Source of the DNA: Promethearchaeota archaeon
GTDB taxonomy: Archaea; Asgardarchaeota; Lokiarchaeia; Sigynarchaeales; SOKP01
Assembly: GCA_016839425.1 (NCBI GenBank)
Contig: JAEOUI010000019.1
Location: forward strand, 1 to 6,375
Length of the DNA: 6,375 nucleotides
Direction: 5' to 3'
Part shown: piece by piece, positions 1-5,750 of the stretch
Layout: each line of letters opens with the position of its first letter
Position numbering within the stretch: the stretch's first letter is position 1
Position numbers and translations under genes: made by a program
The notes under the pieces: generated by a model
The model's input: only the letters and a program-made list of their open reading frames with translations
Databases searched by the model: none
What the model was told of the DNA's origin: nothing

Positions 1-630
1 CATTACGAAGCACTCACCCCAAAACACGCAGCAATATCGCTCGATGGAGAGCCGCTTTTATATCCCAGAATGAGTGAATATGTAGAAGAGTTTAAGAAAC
101 GACATATGACGACTTTTATCGTTACCAATGGCACCTTACCAGAGAAGATAGAGCAACTTGAAGTACTTCCCTCTCAATTGTATGTGACCCTTCCAGCGTA
201 TGACGAGCAATCTTATAAGAAAATCTGCCGCCCAACAATTAGAGGAGGATGGGAAAAATTGAATAAAACGCTTGAAATGCTCCATTCCTTATCTTGTAGG
301 ACAGTATTACGACTCACGGCCGTCAAGGACCACAATATTAACGAGCAACTGATCAAGAAGTATTCTGAGATCGTAAAACAAGCTTCACCAAACTTTTTCG
401 AGATCAAGGGCTTCACGCTTCAAGCTAAAGCCTTATTAATAAAGGATCGTTTAAAGTCCGATAAAGAAATGCAAGATTTCTTTCCAAGCTACGAATACTT
501 GGAAAAAATTGCTTTGGAATTTCAAAGAGTTAGCGATTTTCCATTAATATATTCAAATAAAGTCAGTCGAGACTTCTTATTCGCAGTAGATTGGGACCGA
601 GAAAAGGACCCGGTTATCAAAAATCCCTAA
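1..630 (+). CDS. taw1: 4-demethylwyosine synthase Taw1/TYW1, 5'-truncated by the window edge
   Basis: Taw1 is a radical-SAM enzyme that uses pyruvate to convert N1-methylguanosine-37 of tRNA-Phe into 4-demethylwyosine, the tricyclic base that stabilises codon-anticodon pairing. The frame is open from base 1 and gives 209 residues. Family hallmarks are the strand with the SAM-contacting GEP motif (ISLDGEPLLYP, residues 12-22), TTFIVTNGT (37-45), QLYVTLPAYD followed by the YKKICRP segment, and FFEIKGF, which begins the C-terminal wyosine-formation domain. The radical-SAM cysteine cluster (CX3CX2C) lies upstream of the window, so roughly 100 or more N-terminal residues are missing. The ATG at base 70 is internal and is not the start. 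Downstream of FFEIKGF the segment is diverged from the usual motif (FPSYEYL where many homologues have a P-x-H-E-E-V motif). The gene converges on the next one with a 27-base gap. Identification is secure from family knowledge. Confidence 0.92.
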   Translation, partial: HYEALTPKHAAISLDGEPLLYPRMSEYVEEFKKRHMTTFIVTNGTLPEKIEQLEVLPSQLYVTLPAYDEQSYKKICRPTIRGGWEKLNKTLEMLHSLSCRTVLRLTAVKDHNINEQLIKKYSEIVKQASPNFFEIKGFTLQAKALLIKDRLKSDKEMQDFFPSYEYLEKIALEFQRVSDFPLIYSNKVSRDFLFAVDWDREKDPVIKNP

Positions 631-657
631 TTAAAAATTCGTGAGATTAGGGCAAAT

Positions 658-1884
658 CTACTTGAGAAACAGATTCATAAAATCTTCCCCGTTTTTAATG
701 AGCCCTAATTCTCCTAATCTTCCCGAATCTTCGGTGTATCTTCTTTCTATGGTGTTTTTCGTGCTTGAACGCGGGTCGTAAATAGCAAAGGGAACAGGCT
801 CTCCCGAATGAGTTCGAATTTTAACCGGTGTTGGGTGATCTGGTAAAATAGCGATAACAAGTTCATTGTTATAAATTTTTTCGGCTTCAATAATAGGTTT
901 TACGATTCTCGAATCAAACAATTCCAAAGCTTCAATTTTCTTCTCAATATCTCCTGCATGGCCCATCTCATCGCTGGCTTCCACGTGCAAATATACGAAG
1001 TCCCGCTCCTTAAGCTCATTTAGCGCAGCTGCGACTTTACCTTCGAAATTCGTGTCAAGCAAGCCAGTCGCTCCTTCAACATGAACGGGTTTAAGCCCTG
1101 CAGCAATCCCTATTCCAAAAATCAAATCCACAGCCGATATTACTGAGCCTTCGAATCCGTATTTGTCCTTAAACGAGCGTATATCAGGCTTTTTTCCCCC
1201 GCTCCACGGCCAAATATGGGTTGCCTCTGACATGCCGTTTTCACGCCTTTTTTTATTTATGGGGTGATTAGAAAGAATTTGGACGCTCTTTTCGATTAAT
1301 TCGTTTATTTTTTGAGCTGTATTAATTGCTAATAAGTCGTTTGAATCGATTGCTCGAACAAGATGATCTTTATATGGTTGATCGAGTTGATCGTGTGGGG
1401 GTGTTGTTTGGACATTTTCAGAATATATCTTACCGTCGAGTTTCAGGATATGGCGATATTGAACACCAGGATAAAAATCCACACCATTACCTCCAAATTC
1501 TTTTTGTAGTTCTTGAATTAGCAAAATCGATTCTTCGGTGGAAATATGTCCTGAGGAATAATCTTTAATGATTCCATCCTTGATGTTAATGAGATTACAT
1601 CTAAACGCAATATCGGTCTTATTGAGAGGTATTCCAGCGCTCAATGCTTCAAGTGGACCCCTTCCAGTGAGGTCTTTTTCAGGTTTATATCCCAATATGC
1701 ACATATTAGCTACGTCGCTTCCAGGAGGCAAACTTGGATGAACTGTCCTGAGTACGCCCATCTTTCCCATTGTTGCAATCCAGTCCATGTGTTTAGTATT
1801 AGCAACTTCTAAGGCAGTTCTATTTCCAAGACTTTCAATCGGCCAGTCAGCAGCTCCGTCGCAAACCAGAATAATGTACTTCAT
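658..1884 (-). CDS. Cofactor-independent phosphoglycerate mutase family enzyme (ApgM-related; possibly a homoserine kinase)
   Basis: This is a two-metal enzyme of the alkaline-phosphatase-like superfamily. The default reading is interconversion of 3- and 2-phosphoglycerate in glycolysis and gluconeogenesis. With the ATG at 1884 the protein is 408 residues, normal for the family. Visible active-site elements are D9 (VCDGAADWP), the nucleophilic S56 in PPGSDVANM, TGRGPLEA (73-80), D305 and H309 in HVEASDEMGHAGD, D349-H350 in LPDHPTP, and H359 in RTHSGEPVPF, so all catalytic metal ligands appear present. PGSDVAN and DYSSGHISTEE resemble the subfamily whose bacterial members were proposed to be homoserine kinases, rather than classical archaeal ApgM, which carries PGSDTAH. 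The substrate is therefore open. An in-frame TTG at 1896 would add four residues (MEFL), but the ATG beginning MKYIILVCDG matches the family start. No strong ribosome binding site is visible. The 141-base upstream gap suggests its own promoter. Confidence 0.9.
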   Translation of the reverse strand: MKYIILVCDGAADWPIESLGNRTALEVANTKHMDWIATMGKMGVLRTVHPSLPPGSDVANMCILGYKPEKDLTGRGPLEALSAGIPLNKTDIAFRCNLINIKDGIIKDYSSGHISTEESILLIQELQKEFGGNGVDFYPGVQYRHILKLDGKIYSENVQTTPPHDQLDQPYKDHLVRAIDSNDLLAINTAQKINELIEKSVQILSNHPINKKRRENGMSEATHIWPWSGGKKPDIRSFKDKYGFEGSVISAVDLIFGIGIAAGLKPVHVEGATGLLDTNFEGKVAAALNELKERDFVYLHVEASDEMGHAGDIEKKIEALELFDSRIVKPIIEAEKIYNNELVIAILPDHPTPVKIRTHSGEPVPFAIYDPRSSTKNTIERRYTEDSGRLGELGLIKNGEDFMNLFLK

Positions 1885-2025
1885 TAAAAATTCCAAGCTA
1901 ATTTACAATGAGTTATTATTAGAAATTGTTAATTCATAATAAATTAGATATATCAGAATTATAATGAAAAATAATATTTTATATTTCATTCATTGTTGGA
2001 AAATATGCTCAAATTACCAACGAAA
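1885..2025. other. AT-rich spacer between two - strand genes; possible promoter for the mutase-like gene
   Basis: This stretch separates the end of the three-gene operon from the mutase-like gene downstream. Read on the - strand it holds several TATA-like stretches, for example ATTTATTATG around 1932-1942, which is roughly 50 bases before the ATG and could place a start site near 1910. The base composition makes such matches easy by chance. No hairpin, small ORF or RNA gene was recognised. Confidence 0.3.
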
Positions 2026-2685
2026 TTATTTGAATGTGGTATCTAGATCTCTCATAAAGTCCGTTCTTGATTGTTGCGATCCTTTTTGAAGTACTTTAAA
2101 GATCCTGTTCCTTCCCGCAGGAAATTTAAGAATCGAGGTGTCATTTTTAATGATACTCAAGCATTCGTCGTATAAATCTAATTGTTCTACTAACACATTG
2201 CAGGCCTCCTCTTTGGTGCCAAAAGCGTTTCTTACCAAACTTTTATAATCGCATGCTTTCTCTTCTACTCGTAGAAGAATAGTAGATGATTTAATTTGAG
2301 AAACAAAAGCTTGTTTGAGAAAAGTCTCTAATTTGCGATAGTTTTCGTGCTTGTGGTTAGTCATTTTTACAAATTGATCTCCTTTCAAGTAATTTTTAAA
2401 TTCAAGTTTGTATTTTGTTATCAGGTCGATTTCATCAAAATCTTCGCTCATGAGATTTTCTGCTATGAGAAGAACAATATCAACTTGTTCCATGCATTCT
2501 TTTCTAGAGTCCTTGCTCCAAGCATTATAAAAGCCTTGCGTAATTGGTTTGGCAATGAGATCAAATAAACCCGTGCTTAATTCTTCGTCTATAAGTGAAG
2601 AACCCTGAGCAATCCGGTTGTCAACGGTTTTAACGAATTCTTCTTTAATTAAATCCCGATTGAGATTTGTAAATTTCATTTTCAT
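2026..2685 (-). CDS. Uncharacterised helical protein, third gene of the EngB-like GTPase operon
   Basis: This encodes 219 residues of an unrecognised family. The composition is charged, rich in Lys, Glu, Asp and Leu, and looks mostly alpha-helical. There is no signal peptide or membrane segment, so it is probably cytoplasmic. The four cysteines are scattered and do not form a zinc site. The C-terminal third contains KFPAGRNRIFKVLQKGSQQS, a basic patch in an otherwise acidic protein that could contact RNA or a partner; this is a guess from composition. The ATG at 2685 follows the GTPase stop codon by only 3 bases, implying co-transcription and perhaps translational coupling. A second ATG at 2679 lies 7 bases after an AGGT sequence and may be the true start, giving 217 residues. 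It could be a partner or effector of the GTPase, but only by context. Confidence 0.75.
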   Translation of the reverse strand: MKMKFTNLNRDLIKEEFVKTVDNRIAQGSSLIDEELSTGLFDLIAKPITQGFYNAWSKDSRKECMEQVDIVLLIAENLMSEDFDEIDLITKYKLEFKNYLKGDQFVKMTNHKHENYRKLETFLKQAFVSQIKSSTILLRVEEKACDYKSLVRNAFGTKEEACNVLVEQLDLYDECLSIIKNDTSILKFPAGRNRIFKVLQKGSQQSRTDFMRDLDTTFK

Positions 2686-2688
2686 AAC

Positions 2689-3333
2689 CTATCTTTTATT
2701 TATTGACTCTTGTATGCTTTTTTTGAGCTGAGTTAGGTTTGTTTTCTTTAAAGCAGAAAATTCCAAATAGCAGACATTCTCACTCGATCGTTTCTCATTA
2801 AGAGAGACGAGGCGCAATCCGTATTGTGCTGCGGATTTTATGAACAACGAAATCAACTTTTTTTTATCAAATTGTGACACTTTATCTATTTTGTTAAATA
2901 TTACCATCAACGGAATCTCAAATTCGCTCAAAAAATTTATTAATTCAAAACTCAAGGGGATGGTCTCCTTTTCGTTAACAAAATATTTAGTAATTTCGTC
3001 CTCTATTCGTAGTATATTAATAACCACTAAACCCAAGAAATAATCCCTTGCGTGCTTTTCCACATGAATTACGATCTGCTTTTTTACATGGTCTTCCCGC
3101 CTTCGACTTGATCGCTTCATATATCCAAATCCAGGCAAGTCAACGATTTTATATGGCAGGTCTGGTTGTTCAATTGGTCGTATCAATAAGGTACTTCCGG
3201 GATTTTTTCCAGTCTTTCCTTTAAATGTTTTAGAATTTGGTAATAAGAGCCGAGTTATGGAACTCTTGCCCACATTAGAATTTCCAATTATGAGTAAAGA
3301 TGGTTTTTCTTTCATATCAGGTTTCCATCTCAT
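2689..3333 (-). CDS. engB: EngB (YihA)-family GTP-binding protein
   Basis: This is a P-loop GTPase of the TrmE-Era-EngA-EngB superfamily. Bacterial EngB assists assembly of the large ribosomal subunit; the archaeal members are less studied. All five G motifs are visible in the 214 residues: G1 GNSNVGKSS (17-25), the G2 region with PGST (45-48), G3 DLPGFGYM (65-72), G4 NKID (147-150) and G5 FSAL (192-195). DLPGFGY and the SNVGKSS loop are diagnostic of EngB. NKID in place of the bacterial TKxD, and IPLSFE before the NFLSEFEIP helix, resemble archaeal homologues. The arginine common after the first G1 glycine (GRSN) is asparagine here. The ATG at 3333 is 6 bases after the preceding stop; an ATG at 3315 (residue 7) is an alternative and leaves the GTPase core intact. 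No membrane segment is seen. It is the middle gene of a three-gene operon. Confidence 0.88.
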   Translation of the reverse strand: MRWKPDMKEKPSLLIIGNSNVGKSSITRLLLPNSKTFKGKTGKNPGSTLLIRPIEQPDLPYKIVDLPGFGYMKRSSRRREDHVKKQIVIHVEKHARDYFLGLVVINILRIEDEITKYFVNEKETIPLSFELINFLSEFEIPLMVIFNKIDKVSQFDKKKLISLFIKSAAQYGLRLVSLNEKRSSENVCYLEFSALKKTNLTQLKKSIQESINKR

Positions 3334-3339
3334 TATTAA

Positions 3340-4332
3340 TTAAATATCTGAAAAATCGTCCTTTAGAAAGTCAGAAAACATCTTTTGCTTGGTTTCATCG
3401 GGAATTTGAGGCCTCGTGCTAATGGGTTCTCCAGCTTCTTTTAACAATTCTTTTAGTTTTTTCACATTGATGTTGATTTTGAATTTCCCACCGCTCATAT
3501 ATCGTATTACTTGAGTCTCGTTCATATTTAACCGGAGAATGTAGCCCAAACCAAAATAAAATTGATGTTCGGGGATCGGATCAATCGCACTCTTGCTCGT
3601 TTTTTCCTTGAGCAAGTCGTAGAGGAGAGTTTTTGAAGCAATGTGGTCTTCTGATTCGAAAGCCAAATACCAAATTGCGTGATACCAAATTTTATCGCGC
3701 TTGTCATAAATGTATTCGAGGAATTTATCGGAAGTCATTACTGAATCCTTTTTCTTATCCTTCTTCTCAAGCAATTCTTGTTGGATTTTTGCTTCAATAT
3801 CGTCAATAGCTGACGCAGGTTTACTGGCTTTTTTTTGATCGGACTCTATTCCCTCCTGCTTCACCTCTTCGATGGCTAATTTCATATCCCTAAGTTCTTC
3901 AAGAGACATTTTTCCAATATCCGAGAAATCTTCGATAATGGATGCTTTTTCGGTTTCAGTCTCTATATTCACCGTATCGTTTACTTCTAGTTCCTCAGAT
4001 TTCTGAATGTCCTGAGCTAAATCTTCGATTAATATTTCTTGGTCTTGTTCTAAAAATTGTTGTTCTTGGATTTCAATCGTTTTTTCTTCAACTTCCAAAA
4101 GTTCGCCCCTTCTAACTTCATCTATTGCATCTCGCATTTCCTGAAGTTCGAGTTCGTCTAAATCCTCCAAATCAGAGAAGTCCTCTTCCAATTGCCCTAT
4201 TTCCTTTAGATATAGTTTAAGATCGTCTTCTTTGTTAATATCCTCTTCTTCTTCTGTGCTCAACTCGTCTTCTTCGTCAGTGTTCTCTTCCTCTTCTGTG
4301 TTTAGCCCGTTGCCATCGTCGTTTTCTGTCAT
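3340..4332 (-). CDS. Acidic repeat-containing protein with a C-terminal globular domain, function unknown
   Basis: This 330-residue protein is of no recognised family and leads the operon with the EngB-like GTPase. Residues 1-35 are almost entirely Glu, Asp, Asn and Thr. Residues 36-165 remain strongly acidic and contain two similar 24-residue segments (50-73 and 134-157), each beginning EDFSD and ending AI-x-E-V. A Lys/Glu linker follows (about 166-198). Residues 200-305 look folded, with aromatic-rich helices (KIWYHAIWYLAFES; HQFYFGLGYILRLNMN) and a short GGKFKININV segment. The C-terminal tail ends exactly in DDFSDI, a third copy of the motif. There is no signal peptide or membrane segment. 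No Shine-Dalgarno site precedes the ATG, and a TATA-like box 24-33 bases upstream suggests a nearly leaderless mRNA. An unfolded acidic arm carrying repeated short motifs suggests a scaffold or adaptor, which is inference. Confidence 0.8.
   Translation of the reverse strand: MTENDDGNGLNTEEEENTDEEDELSTEEEEDINKEDDLKLYLKEIGQLEEDFSDLEDLDELELQEMRDAIDEVRRGELLEVEEKTIEIQEQQFLEQDQEILIEDLAQDIQKSEELEVNDTVNIETETEKASIIEDFSDIGKMSLEELRDMKLAIEEVKQEGIESDQKKASKPASAIDDIEAKIQQELLEKKDKKKDSVMTSDKFLEYIYDKRDKIWYHAIWYLAFESEDHIASKTLLYDLLKEKTSKSAIDPIPEHQFYFGLGYILRLNMNETQVIRYMSGGKFKININVKKLKELLKEAGEPISTRPQIPDETKQKMFSDFLKDDFSDI
3862..4185 (-). repeat. Imperfect internal protein repeat (two 24-residue EDFSD units)
   Basis: Within the acidic protein, residues 50-73 (bases 4114-4185) and 134-157 (bases 3862-3933) align without gaps. 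About 12 of 24 positions are identical, with EDFSD at the start, EL in the middle and M-x-x-AI-x-EV at the end. The DNA copies have diverged, so this is a protein-level repeat kept for its sequence rather than a recent DNA duplication. A third DDFSDI copy sits at residues 325-330 (bases 3343-3360), at the extreme C-terminus. Confidence 0.7.
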
Positions 4333-4355
4333 ATTTCAACAATTCTTTTTTGAAC

Positions 4356-4365
4356 TTTAATATAA
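4356..4365 (-). promoter_or_regulatory. Possible TATA box for the three-gene operon
   Basis: Read on the - strand this is TTATATTAAA, 24-33 bases before the ATG at 4332. The usual archaeal spacing of about 25 bases would put transcription start within a few bases of the ATG, matching the absence of a Shine-Dalgarno sequence there. The flanks are AT-rich, so a chance match is possible. Confidence 0.35.
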
Positions 4366-4558
4366 GATATTAGAAATAAAAATTCCTTTTATTAATTTAT
4401 TATTCTTATATCTTCCCATACTAAAATAAAGAAGTAGTTAACAAAAAACTATGCCTTCTATTCTTTCGATCCAATTATTAGTAAAAGCAATAAAGGAAAA
4501 TTTTTTTTAGGGTGTTTCACATATTTACTTATATCTATTACTTAAGATGAGAAATCGT

Positions 4559-4567
4559 CTTATAATA
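4559..4567 (+). promoter_or_regulatory. Probable TATA box for rpoN
   Basis: CTTATAATA follows a purine-rich GAGAAA stretch that could act as a BRE. Typical archaeal spacing places transcription start near 4587-4592, giving a leader of about 20-25 bases that still contains the Shine-Dalgarno site at 4595-4603. This geometry makes it the most plausible promoter in the window. Confidence 0.45.
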
Positions 4568-4594
4568 ATTTTTAAAACATAAGTTCTATAGTAC

Positions 4595-4603
4595 AAGGAG
4601 GAG
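4595..4603 (+). promoter_or_regulatory. Strong Shine-Dalgarno site deciding the rpoN start
   Basis: AAGGAGGAG is a near-perfect anti-SD complement. Its core GGAGG (4597-4601) is 10 bases, and the overlapping GGAG (4600-4603) is 8 bases, before the ATA at 4612. It points to initiation at 4612, where the conserved protein N-terminus begins, although the codon there is not ATG, GTG or TTG. Confidence 0.75.
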
Positions 4604-4611
4604 AGCAAACA

Positions 4612-4812
4612 ATAATAATTCCTGTTCGTTGTTTTAGTTGTGGAAAATTAATTGCACATATATATCAACCTTATAAAGATATGATAGAGAAAGGAGAACC
4701 ATCAGACAAAGCTTTTAATGATTTAGGGATAAAGCGCTTTTGTTGCCGAAGGATGATTGTTGCTCATGTCGATCTAATTGACGACCTTCTCAAGTTCCCT
4801 CGTTTACAATAA
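4612..4812 (+). CDS. rpoN: DNA-directed RNA polymerase subunit N (RPB10 homologue), apparent ATA start codon
   Basis: This small zinc-binding subunit helps anchor the assembly platform of archaeal RNA polymerase and matches eukaryotic RPB10. The 66 residues have the normal family length and pattern. IIPVRCFSCGK carries the first zinc pair (C7, C10), FCCRRM carries the adjacent second pair (C44, C45), and AHVDLIDDLL is the conserved C-terminal helix. Family members normally begin M-I-I-P-V or close to it. Here the codons are ATA ATA ATT CCT GTT, so the initiator position is ATA at 4612. The frame is open upstream only to a TAA at 4573 and contains no ATG, GTG or TTG there. The first in-frame ATG (4681, residue 24) would delete the first zinc pair. 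The gene therefore uses a rare AUA start or carries a sequence error in this codon. It stands alone, away from the L18e-L13-S9 neighbours usual in archaea. Confidence 0.9.
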   Translation: MIIPVRCFSCGKLIAHIYQPYKDMIEKGEPSDKAFNDLGIKRFCCRRMIVAHVDLIDDLLKFPRLQ

Positions 4813-4961
4813 ACTTTATTGTTTATAATTAATTGATTTCTTAATTCTATTATAATCATTAAGATTATTTTTGAAACTTAAATCAAATTGCAGAAAGAAT
4901 TTAATATAAATAATATTTCAAGGAAAATCCTGCTTTTTATATAAAATAGGAAGGAAAAATT
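4813..4961. other. Convergent intergenic region between rpoN and rpl24e
   Basis: This AT-rich stretch lies between two converging genes and should hold both transcription ends. A 6-bp inverted repeat, ATAAAC (4809-4814) with GTTTAT (4821-4826) and a six-base loop, overlaps the rpoN stop codon. The stem is all A-T except one pair and is too weak to call a terminator. Short T-runs occur on both strands, for example ATTTTTG near 4865-4871, and could act as archaeal U-rich terminators. No gene was seen. Confidence 0.4.
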
Positions 4962-5144
4962 TTATTCTTTTCCATAAACTCCTGTCCAACGCGTTTTTCT
5001 TGGATTTTTCTTGTATTCCAAAAGTGCTTTTTTACACTTTTTAGTACAGAAGTTATAAATCGACCCATCCTTCTTGACATAGGTTATTCCCATTCCAATG
5101 GGGATATCGTAGGAACAAAACGAACATTTTTTTACTTTTACCAT
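4962..5144 (-). CDS. rpl24e: Large ribosomal subunit protein eL24 (L24e)
   Basis: This is a zinc-binding protein of the archaeal/eukaryotic large ribosomal subunit. The 60-residue length is typical of archaea, which lack the long eukaryotic C-terminal extension. It shows the full treble-clef zinc site, C7-x2-C10 (CSFC) and C33-x3-C37 (FCTKKC), with the intervening G-x-G-x-x-YVKKDGS strand and the family signature NPRKTRWT (47-54). The ATG at 5144 sits directly before the expected N-terminus, with only a partial GGTTGAG ribosome binding site. It lies 28 bases downstream of rps6e on the same strand and is probably co-transcribed with it. The usual archaeal neighbours of L24e (L7Ae, S28e and nucleoside diphosphate kinase) are not in the window. 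Confidence 0.97.
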   Translation of the reverse strand: MVKVKKCSFCSYDIPIGMGITYVKKDGSIYNFCTKKCKKALLEYKKNPRKTRWTGVYGKE

Positions 5145-5172
5145 TTAAACTCAACCACTATAATATAATAAT

Positions 5173-5583
5173 TTAGTCTGAAGCTTCTTCCTTTTTTGAG
5201 AATAATTCCGATTCTCCATATTTCACGATTTTTAGGTTGATTAAAGTCATGTCGTAGGTGACTTCGTTTCCTCTCACGGTTCTGCGTTTTTTTTCACCTT
5301 TCCTTACAGGCTTGTATCCTATACCACGCTTGGACACTAAAATTTTCTTTTTAACCGGACCGTGAACATCTTTTCTCATGGGAAACCCGCTCCTATCGCT
5401 TCCACCAGTGATTAAAAACTCGTAGTTAGGAAACCCAATAATGCCGCCCTTTATGATATCGCCAATTTTCATTCCTTCAAATCTGAACTTTTTTTCGTCT
5501 ATCTCAATGAGTTTTGACATGCCCTTTCCTGGGCCTTCGCTTCCACCGCTGATGTTTAGCTTGTATACTATTTTTTCTGACAT
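5173..5583 (-). CDS. rps6e: Small ribosomal subunit protein eS6 (S6e)
   Basis: This protein belongs to the archaeal/eukaryotic small ribosomal subunit. The 136 residues match archaeal S6e length, without the long phosphorylated eukaryotic tail. Signature stretches are YEFLITGGSDRSGFPMRKDV (54-73), the basic loop GYKPVRKGEKKRRTVRGN (89-106), and the following DMTLINLKIVKYG strand (111-123). The tail is short and acidic (KKEEASD). It is the first gene of a two-gene - strand unit with rpl24e. The ATG at 5583 has no clear Shine-Dalgarno sequence; the only purine-rich leader element is AAGATAG. Identification is secure. Confidence 0.97.
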   Translation of the reverse strand: MSEKIVYKLNISGGSEGPGKGMSKLIEIDEKKFRFEGMKIGDIIKGGIIGFPNYEFLITGGSDRSGFPMRKDVHGPVKKKILVSKRGIGYKPVRKGEKKRRTVRGNEVTYDMTLINLKIVKYGESELFSKKEEASD

Positions 5584-5638
5584 GCTATCTTTTTCTCTTG
5601 TTTAAAAAAGGAAAATTGAATATGAAAGTGAATAATTT

Positions 5639-5649
5639 CATAAATATTT
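5639..5649 (-). promoter_or_regulatory. Possible TATA box for rps6e-rpl24e
   Basis: Read on the - strand this is AAATATTTATG, about 56-66 bases before the rps6e ATG. It would place transcription start near 5618 and give a leader of about 35 bases. It lies in the 167-base divergent spacer (5584-5750), which also must hold the promoter of the + strand gene at 5751. TATA-like stretches for that gene occur at 5689-5699 and about 5703-5708 but cannot be ranked by eye. No other feature was found in the spacer. Confidence 0.3.
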
Positions 5650-5750
5650 TTGGGTTTTTTAGAAAATTAGTACCATATAGATCATAAGATTTATTTTTAA
5701 GAATATAACCTATTACATTATAGAAACAAACACACTTAAATGGATATAGC

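Larger units (their letters stand above)
4333..4611. other. Divergent AT-rich regulatory region between the acidic-protein operon and rpoN
   Basis: This 279-base stretch separates two divergent transcription units. It contains the TATA-like boxes listed separately for each side and an eight-T run at 4501-4508. On the + strand there is a 19-codon ORF (4451-4510, MPSILSIQLLVKAIKENFF) without a ribosome binding site, which I do not consider a gene. No tRNA, hairpin-rich RNA or repeat array was recognised. Confidence 0.5.

Noticed and set aside
213..416. 67-residue - strand ORF
   Set aside because: It is antisense to taw1, whose frame is strongly conserved.
1326..1568. 80-residue + strand ORF
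   Set aside because: It is antisense to the well-conserved mutase-like gene and resembles no family.
2347..2568. 73-residue + strand ORF with Phe/Ile-rich, membrane-like composition
   Set aside because: It is the complement of a Lys/Glu-rich coding region, which produces Phe/Leu/Ile-rich shadow frames; it has no start signal.
2840..3043. 67-residue + strand ORF
   Set aside because: It is antisense to the EngB-like GTPase gene and has no family pattern.
4451..4510. A 19-codon + strand ORF (MPSILSIQLLVKAIKENFF) upstream of rpoN
   Set aside because: It has no ribosome binding site or recognisable pattern, ends in a poly-T run, and an ORF this short is expected by chance in AT-rich DNA.
4501..4510. 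Eight-T run as a terminator for a + strand transcript
   Set aside because: No + strand gene lies upstream between the divergent promoters for it to terminate.
4808..4827. Inverted repeat at the rpoN stop as an intrinsic terminator
   Set aside because: The stem is only 6 bp with one G-C pair and no clean T-run follows immediately, so it is too weak to call.
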